A stretch of DNA of 64,000 nt from Drosophila pseudoobscura (lineage: Eukaryota > Arthropoda > Insecta > Diptera > Drosophilidae). Where the stretch lies: contig NC_046679.1 in NCBI RefSeq assembly GCF_009870125.1, positions 30,256,001 to 30,320,000 of the forward strand. Reading direction: 5' to 3'. The translations under genes and the position numbers were made by a program. The notes beneath the pieces were generated by a model, which ran no database searches, was not told the DNA's origin, and was given only the letters and a program-made list of their open reading frames with translations. This document shows positions 57,314 through 64,000 of this stretch, piece by piece (positions within the stretch are counted from its first letter, which is position 1; each line of letters starts with the position of its first letter).

Positions 57314-57686
57314 GTCCTTGTCTCTGTCTGTCGCTGGGATGCAACATAAAAGTCAATTAATGTACAATTACAACAACCCAAAGAGCAGCTACTGACAGGA
57401 GTGGAAAGGAGAGAAAGCAGAGCACAGAGAGAGAGAGTGTGTGTGTGTGGAAATTACTGCAAATTACACGCAACGAGAGGGGGAAACGGGGTCTAGGAGC
57501 GCCAAGTTGGAGCAGGAAACCGCGTGGACCGAGGAGGCACTGGAACAGCAGGAGCTGGTTCCATCATCGCCCTCCCCAGTCCGTCGACATTGCCATCCAT
57601 TGTCCAGTCACAGCCTCAGCAGAGGGCGAGACGACGGTGGCGAGGCTGGAGCTGAAGCTGGAGCTGGAGGTGGTGGCTCCTACAAA

Positions 57687-60600
57687 ATGACTTTCGTTAA
57701 CAAGCTGAGCAAAAGCTTCCGCTGGCTTCGTTGCTCGACATTGTGCGCAATTTTGTTTTATATGTTCTTCATTGGCCTGATATTGCACAGCACCAGCCAC
57801 AAGCTGCAGCAGCACCAACAGCAGCAGCAGCAACAGCAGCAACAGCAGAAGGACCAAAAGGACCCAGGAAGCAGTCACAGCAGCAGCAGCAGTAGCAGCA
57901 TCAGCACCAGTAGTGCTGCTGCTGCTGCTGCTGCCCAAGAGGCTGCCAAATTGGCGCCCAATGTGGGGCACCATCAGCAGCCCTCCCTCGTGGGGGCATC
58001 AGCCAAGGAGGAGAAAGCGCAGAAAGCAGGAGGAGTAGGAGGAGGCCTGGCCACAGGGACAGCAGCGGTTTTGTCGTCCAGCAAATCCCCTAACCAGCCA
58101 GAAACAGTTATTTTGGCGGCCAGCAATGTGAACGAGAAGCAAATACTCGCAAAAGCTTTCAAACGGTAAGTTTTCGCTGGGAATCGGAGGAGCTTTGCGG
58201 CGGGGCTGGAGGGTCTGATAATTTGGCGGCAGCTTCTTTATTGTTACGCATAACGATGGGGCCTGGGGCCTGGGGCCTGCCCTTCGATCCCTGGACAGAG
58301 CAAAGGACTCGCCAAAAACACCATAAAAGAGCCCCTACAGTCTCTGCCATAACTCTATGTGCGACAAATTGTGGGAATTAGTGGCAGCATCGAGTTCGAG
58401 TGATGGATGTCCATGTAGCTCGTTCTGTTGTAGGATGGGGGGTTGGGGCAGAGGAGGATATTGGATCAATAAAGCCACAGAGAGACGCAGAAAGACAGAG
58501 ATTTGTTGTCCCTTATGATTTTGATTTTGATTTGTTCCAAGCAATCAGAGAATAATCGAATTACCAAGATAACAAACATTGATTGGAAGGACAGGCTTAA
58601 GCGGGACTAAAGACGAGACTTAAGATTTATGGAATAGTTTCAATTATATTTTCAGCACAATTTAAAGTGCTTTTCCTGCCAGTAATTTCCTTGGGGAAAA
58701 CCCTGTTGATTCCTATCCGGCTGACTTGCACAATTCCCCTAATTACTTTAACTATATAAAGCGTTCGCTCTCCGCACAAGCGATTAGGCAATTGGGCAAT
58801 TACTTGGCCACACTAGAGGTCGTAATAGATTCTTTTTACATGGGGGTGGGGCAGAGTATCTCAAAAGTTTTCCCCAGTCATGGTCTTGGGGTAAAATTAC
58901 AATTTGATGCTGTGTCTGTGGGGCGGGGATTCTGTGCGGGTTCTTGGAGGGTAATCAGGCAGTCAAAAGTGCCCGAAAATTTTCATAACCAAAAACTTGA
59001 GGTGTTGAAAAGAGGAATTTTCCAGGGGGAAAATTGTACTCAAACTGTCACTGCAATTTCTCGTTTTTGGGCAAAGTTTTTTGGTCAAAAGTTTGTGGCA
59101 GGAAAACTTTAAAACTTCAGCTCGAAAAAACTCATTTCGATTCAATAAATAATAAAATGGAAAGACATGCCAGGGTGGTCTTTGATTTTGGGCCCCAGGC
59201 AGGGGCCGCACGGATATCCTGTTTGTCCTCTCCGTCTAATGAGAATTTATGCTAGTTCAATTAAGTTGCACATGCAAAATGGAAATGGCACAATTTATGG
59301 CCTTCAAGCTCTCATCTCCCTTTGGGCAGTGCATCTGCTTGATTGCTTTCGGCTCAAGGCCATCTCCACTCCATCCTTTTCTTTCATTTTCCTGAATGCC
59401 GATTCGAATGCCTGCAAGTACCTACAGCTTTTTACACATTTTGAAGTATGATAATCATCTCTGAGGGCAAAGCTGTCCATCAGCAGAGCATTCACTGTGA
59501 ATCGCCTTAGGCATGAGGCTCCCTCACAGTGCGGCAAAGCTAATGCCCGACACCCAAGGACCTTCCATCGCTTCCTCGCTTCTCTTCAGGGCATATCACA
59601 CTTTGGGAGTGTGGCCAAGCGTGTACGCATTTGGCGTTTACATTCGTGTTTGTGTGTGTTTGCATTTGCATTTGTGTTTGTACGCGCACACATGTTTGTG
59701 CATGAGTTTTATTAATATTTGATAAAAGGATAAAATTGTAAAACCATTCGACACGACACTCCTCTCACTCGAGGCACAAAATTCATTTCGAATTTCCATT
59801 CTAATAAAACTCAAAAACATTTCGGGCATTCATTTTGTACTACAAATCAAATTAAATTCCATTAAAGAGCCACAGTGAAATGCCCCAAATATTATTCCGT
59901 TTTTTTGGGCAACTTTAAGGTCCTTGGAGGGGGTTTCTGTGGGTTTCTGTGTGACTTGTCGCCTTGGCATTAAACTGCAATTAAACTGACCAGAAAATGT
60001 TGTGATAATTGCGTTGCTGTCTGAAATTAATAGCCTTCATTTTGTGGGGGCCCTCTCTGCTTCTGTCCCTCTCTTCCGGCATGTAAATTCCATTTTAATA
60101 ATGCGGTTGACAATGGGCTTTTGGGGGGCAGGAGGTAGAGAGGGTAGTGTGAGGACATGTGCCATTTTTAGGAGCAATTAAATTTTATCTGCCATGGAAA
60201 CTGCAACTGTTGCCTCGTTGAAAGGGGGGACACTGTCATAAATTTTAATTGTAAACGGTATACCTCTCTCTGACTCTCTGACTCTCCTTCTCTGTCTCTC
60301 TCTTTCATGCACCATTGACCGCCTGCTGGCCGTATGTGGCAGTTCTGTTTCCAATCTCATTCCATATGCATGACCGATCCGATCCCGATCCAGCCCACTG
60401 AGGCGTGTGCTAATGTCCTGTGTCCAATCCTGACTTTTGCTTCCAATTAGGCATGCCATGCCCTCCTTCCATCCTTCCATTCTACCATTCTGCCACGCCA
60501 TTGCATTGATTGGAGACTGCGCTAAAATGGCGCACTTCCTTTTCCGCTGCCGCCGCACAAAAGTATGCAATAAACTTTCGGCTAAACTTTTGCACGCAAC

Positions 60601-62599
60601 ACGCGGCCAAAGTTTTCTTTCTTTAGAAAATTGTTGGGAAAATGTACAGCGAGCGACAGAGAAAGGGAGTTGGCTGTCTAGTAGTTCGCTGGTTAGTTGA
60701 TTTTCAGTTCATTTTCTAGCGAAAATATGATGTGTTTTGCGGAGAGTAATTAATGTACGGAATACAGACTATTTAAGGATTATTTCTTGTGTCTAAAGTT
60801 AGAGCTCTTTGGAGAAATGTTTAAGGTATTCTTTCTATAGAAAGATCTTTAATTTAAAGTATATTTTTACCAAGGAGCTAAAATAAAAAGCTTAAAAACT
60901 TCAACAACTTTTAAAGGCAACAATTTTCCAAGTTTAAGCTTAACCTCTGACCAAAAGAAGTGCTAAAAGAGTAAGAAGAGACACAAAAAGTGCAGAGAGA
61001 GAGACACAAGTGAGACGTAAGAGAGAGAAAGAGAGAGCAATGGGATGCATGGATAAATCCGAAAAACATGAATATGTACTCCAGCTGTCGGTGTATCCTG
61101 CCATCAAATAATAGTTTTATGCACCACTCAAAAACCTTCTATGACTGTGTGATCCTGTAGGCCAAGTCCTCAGACAGACACCCAAGGACGCCCTCTCTAT
61201 GGAACTGTATGGCAAATGCAATTGGCCAACTTCAGTGCTACCGCAGGCTTATGCAAAATGCACTTTGCGCTTTGTAACAAATCTCCTCCCTGCCCCCCGT
61301 CCTTTACCTCCGGACCTCCAGGGGAAAAGCAAAGGGGGTCCCTGCTTAGGGCTTGAGAGGACAACCGTGTACTTCCTTTTTCCGTTGGGAGACGAAGCTC
61401 CTTTTTGAAAAGCTTCAAATGCACAAAAATGTACGAAACGAATGAAAAAGTTCGTTTCCGTTTGTGGTTTTCCCTTTTTTTTGTGATACCCTGGCCAGGG
61501 GGTATTTGTGATTTCACAGAGAAAAAGGGTTCATGAGTCCTGCATTCATAGACACAGTCATCACAAATACATATTTTCAGCAAATTAATGTTTTACTTGC
61601 CCATTCTCTCTAACAGAATACAAAATACAGTAAAAGTGAGCGCGAAAAAAAATAAAAATTTTCTGATCTGACACAGTAAAAATACGGAGAACAGCTTCGT
61701 TCAAATTGTTTTAGGCGAGCGATTCTATTTAACGATAAATATATCGATTATATGCTCATTCGGAATATAAGCAGATTTAGGGTCTGATTTCAAGCACTAT
61801 TTACACCTTTTTAATTGAAATTTATATAGAATTGAATGCATTTTCTTAAACACTATAACATATGTGGATTTATTTGTTATGGAATTGCATACAGTTGTAT
61901 TTGTTTATGAATTATTCATCGTTTTGTCGTGTTCAGTTAGGCAGACTGTGGTTTGATATTCTTTATAAGTGTTGTAGTTTTTGTGTAAGAGTAGTGTGGT
62001 TTATTGATTGTTTATCCACATCTTATTCTTCTCCTCTTTCTTTTCCTTTTCCTCTTTCTGTTCCTCTTTCTGTTCCTCTTGTTGTCCCTCTTTCTTTTCC
62101 TCTTCCTTTACCTCTTGATCCTTTTGCGAGGGGCAATCCTGAAATGGTGTCTGCATTTGGCCTGCTGGCTTAGATGGGGGTTCACCCCTTTCCAGACGAT
62201 CAAGTTCCAAATTGATAAGTCTTATTTGCTCCCGGTCGTACTCCAGCCAATCTGCTATTTTCTTATCCATTTTTGTGGATTCAATTTAATAAATTTAGTT
62301 GAGATTTTTCTAATGTTTGTTCCGTTCCGTTGATTTTCTAAACGAAACTAATGTTTGGAAATGATTTTCCGTATGATCCGTATGACATAAAAGACTGATG
62401 TTCCTTTTGGATTTTGTTTTAGAAAGGGCTGCTTATCCTTTATCGTTACGTAAGGGTATCTAAAACTTTGGTTCCACAAAAAACCAGCCTTTTCATGTCT
62501 TTTTGTGTGGCATTTACTTCCTTGCACGTACAAGATGCCAAAGAAAGAAACTCAAAGCGAAAAAACTTTGTTTTTATATTCAAGGATTTGCTGCTTCTC

Positions 62600-62630
<31 letters not shown>

Positions 62631-64000
62631 CTCCCCTCTTTGATCCAACTAAGCAAACGACCGCAAACGTTTCTCATATACATTTCACCCAAGAAGCAAA
62701 ACGAGGAGCCCGAGAACGTGACCGAGCGAAGAATTAAGAGAGAGAGAGAGAGCAAAGTTTCAAGAGCCAAAAAGACGAGTTTCGAGAGGAGAATTGGTGG
62801 AGGTGGCAGCAAAAAGAGTAGAGGGGAGGCAACTTAAAATCGTTTTAGTTGCAACTTTATTTATTTATCAACTATATGCTAATGAAACCACTGTGCGGTG
62901 GCTGCTGCGGTGGTTGTTGCTGCCTCCTGCCTCCTGCACCACACAGCCACAGCCATTGCTGTCTGCTGTCTGCTGCTGCTGCTGCCACTTCCACTGCCAT
63001 TGCCGCTTCCGTTTCCGTTGTGTCCCCACGCACACACAGACACAAGCACAATCACAATCACAAACACAAACAATGTTCCAGGCGAAGACCGCGCAATCTC
63101 CATCCACTCCCCTCCTTCCTCTCCCATTCGCTGATTATTCCGGCGGTTAGATGGCTTTGACTTTAAGCAAGGCATATTCCAGAGAAGGTAAAGTACTACA
63201 GCATTCGTTTACTGCACATCTGTACCTTCTGTTTTTTGTATCTTGTATGCTGCCTCCCACCACTGGGTAGTCCCAATGAGCAGCTTTAATGTCTGACACC
63301 TGTTTTGGGCATTCGCACTTCATTGCCAAGAAGAGGGCGTGGGGACAGCCTGTGGGCTTGAGAAATCATTAGACAGCTGTCATATGCAGCCTGCGGTGGC
63401 AGGTGGCAGACAGAGACAGAGCCAGGCCCGGCTTTCACAGGAGGAAGCCACAAGACAAGTGTGCAACAGGGAATTACAACCGAAATGCCTTGGGGGCAAG
63501 CCTTGAGGTCCTTAATGTATAATGTACATTTGATTAGTGCCCCTCCAAGTCACTTAAATTTCGAAATTATCTCACAAGCATTTGAGGAATTCAAAGCAGT
63601 TGTGGGAGGGATACCCCAAGGATGTAATTTCTGATATATTTTCCACCTTTCTGCCATTCCAGAGCTGATCGCAATCATGATGGACGTCTGTCCATCCAGG
63701 AGTTGGGCCAATACATCAATCGACGCATTGTCGAGCACATCGATGAGGCCATCATGAACAATGCCCGCGAGTTCCGGCGCGTGGACATTGGTCCCGCCGA
63801 TGGTCTGATCACCTGGGACGAGTACCATCGGTTCTTCCTGCGGGAGCATGGCATGACGGAGGCGGACATCGATGAGCACGATGAGATCAGGCACACGGCC
63901 CTGAATCGTAGGGCGCGCGAGGACATGATGCGGGACAAGGCCCGCTGGTCGGAGGCGGCACGCACCGATCTCTTCACACTGACGATCGATGAGTATCTGA
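57687..64000 (+). CDS. Cab45/SDF4-like EF-hand protein (partial, runs off the window)
   Basis: First coding exon 57687-58165; intron 58166-63662 (GT-AG, 5.5 kb); second exon from 63663 to beyond 64000. The ATG sits in a good fly context (ACAAAATGA). The N-terminus is a type II signal anchor (MTFVNKLSKSFRWLR then a 20-residue hydrophobic helix at about 20-38), followed by poly-Q, poly-S and poly-A linkers. The splice rebuilds a perfect EF-hand: AFKRADRNHDGRLSIQEL, loop DRNHDGRLSIQE. A second loop follows at DIGPADGLITWDE. The later stretch DKARWSEAARTDLFTLTIDEYL matches the CREC-family protein Cab45/SDF4, a Golgi-lumen calcium sensor for cargo sorting. I recall CG31475 as the likely D. melanogaster orthologue. 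The C-terminal EF-hands are outside the window. Confidence 0.88.
62001..62270 (-). CDS. Candidate nested 89-aa protein with Glu/Lys-rich tail
   Basis: ATG-led frame in good context (CACAAAAATGG), inside the Cab45-like intron and on the opposite strand. The first half, MDKKIADWLEYDREQIRLI, then NLELDRLERGEPP, has balanced composition and looks like a short amphipathic helix. The second half is a low-complexity QEEQKEEQKEEKEKKEE tail encoded by a TTCCTC-type repeat that has expanded in frame. No family recognised. Intronic, intronless, charged small genes in flies are often testis-expressed; that is inference. It may be a young gene. Confidence 0.5.
   Translation of the reverse strand: MDKKIADWLEYDREQIRLINLELDRLERGEPPSKPAGQMQTPFQDCPSQKDQEVKEEEKKEGQQEEQKEEQKEEKEKKEEKNKMWINNQ
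62607..62630. repeat. GT dinucleotide microsatellite
   Basis: Twelve perfect GT units within the Cab45-like intron. Probably polymorphic; no function inferred. Confidence 0.95.

Larger units (their letters stand above)
49690..57400. other. Gene-poor region with simple repeats
   Basis: Contains an ATGCAAAT tandem array (51793-51819), a 33-bp minisatellite (53232-53430), a family B repeat (55325-55600), a CAT microsatellite (57273-57313) and many CT/GA-rich stretches. Frames such as 52699-53451 (250 codons) begin at a non-ATG codon and translate simple sequence. No gene supported. Confidence 0.5.
58166..63662 (+). other. First coding intron of the Cab45-like gene
   Basis: 5.5-kb phase-2 intron with donor CG|GTAAGT and acceptor CCATTCCAG. 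It is AT-rich with a GT microsatellite (62607-62630) and contains a likely nested minus-strand gene at 62001-62270. Other frames (60178-60570 minus, 58726-59112 plus) have low-complexity or non-protein-like content. Confidence 0.8.

Noticed and set aside
60178-60570. 130-codon minus-strand frame in the Cab45-like intron
   Set aside because: It translates GA/CT-rich simple sequence (repeated Arg/Glu) and shows no conserved block.

Overview
The window is nuclear DNA from a fly, almost certainly Drosophila. It has short GT-AG introns of 55-70 bp, poly-Q and poly-S runs in regulatory proteins, AT-rich intergenic DNA, and a set of fly orthologues: squeeze, pugilist, a BRAP2-type E3, METTL15 and two peptide deformylases. 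In D. melanogaster I recall squeeze and pugilist as chromosome 3R genes, which suggests Muller element E. The gene combination and the dispersed repeats suggest a species outside the melanogaster group, perhaps the obscura group; that is inference.

Layout. 0-10 kb holds two isolated genes: a secreted LDLa/sushi protein on the minus strand, with an LTR-like fossil just upstream of its start, and a seven-helix Lifeguard/TMBIM-like membrane protein. 10.2-17 kb carries three intronless tandem copies of a PPP1R36-like gene. 17.4-20.1 kb carries two tandem peptide deformylases that share one phase-0 intron. 20-24.5 kb carries a small unknown gene and the five-exon pugilist (C1-THF synthase) gene. 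25.4-27.3 kb carries METTL15 and, on the same strand 5 nt upstream, a two-exon 104-aa ORF that is itself overlapped by a 67-aa transmembrane ORF; this looks like a polycistronic transcript. 28.6-34.1 kb is squeeze with a probable far-upstream 5' exon. 34-41.6 kb is gene-poor. 41.6-44.7 kb holds a convergent pair: a coiled-coil protein with a Dpy-30-like motif, and the BRAP2 orthologue. 45-57 kb is gene-poor with at least one good Inr+DPE promoter and one microprotein gene. From 57.7 kb a Cab45/SDF4-like EF-hand gene begins and runs off the right edge; its 5.5-kb intron contains a nested minus-strand gene.

Themes. Three neighbours touch mitochondrial translation: pugilist makes 10-formyl-THF (the donor for fMet-tRNA), the deformylases remove the formyl group, and METTL15 methylates small-subunit rRNA. 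Two families of diverged dispersed repeats are visible (18.2/27.7/44.9 kb and 47.4/55.4 kb). The first lies beside promoters and contains core-promoter-like motifs. No CRISPR array, tRNA, rRNA or bacterial-type system is present. Exon joins were worked out by hand from splice signals, reading frame and family motifs.
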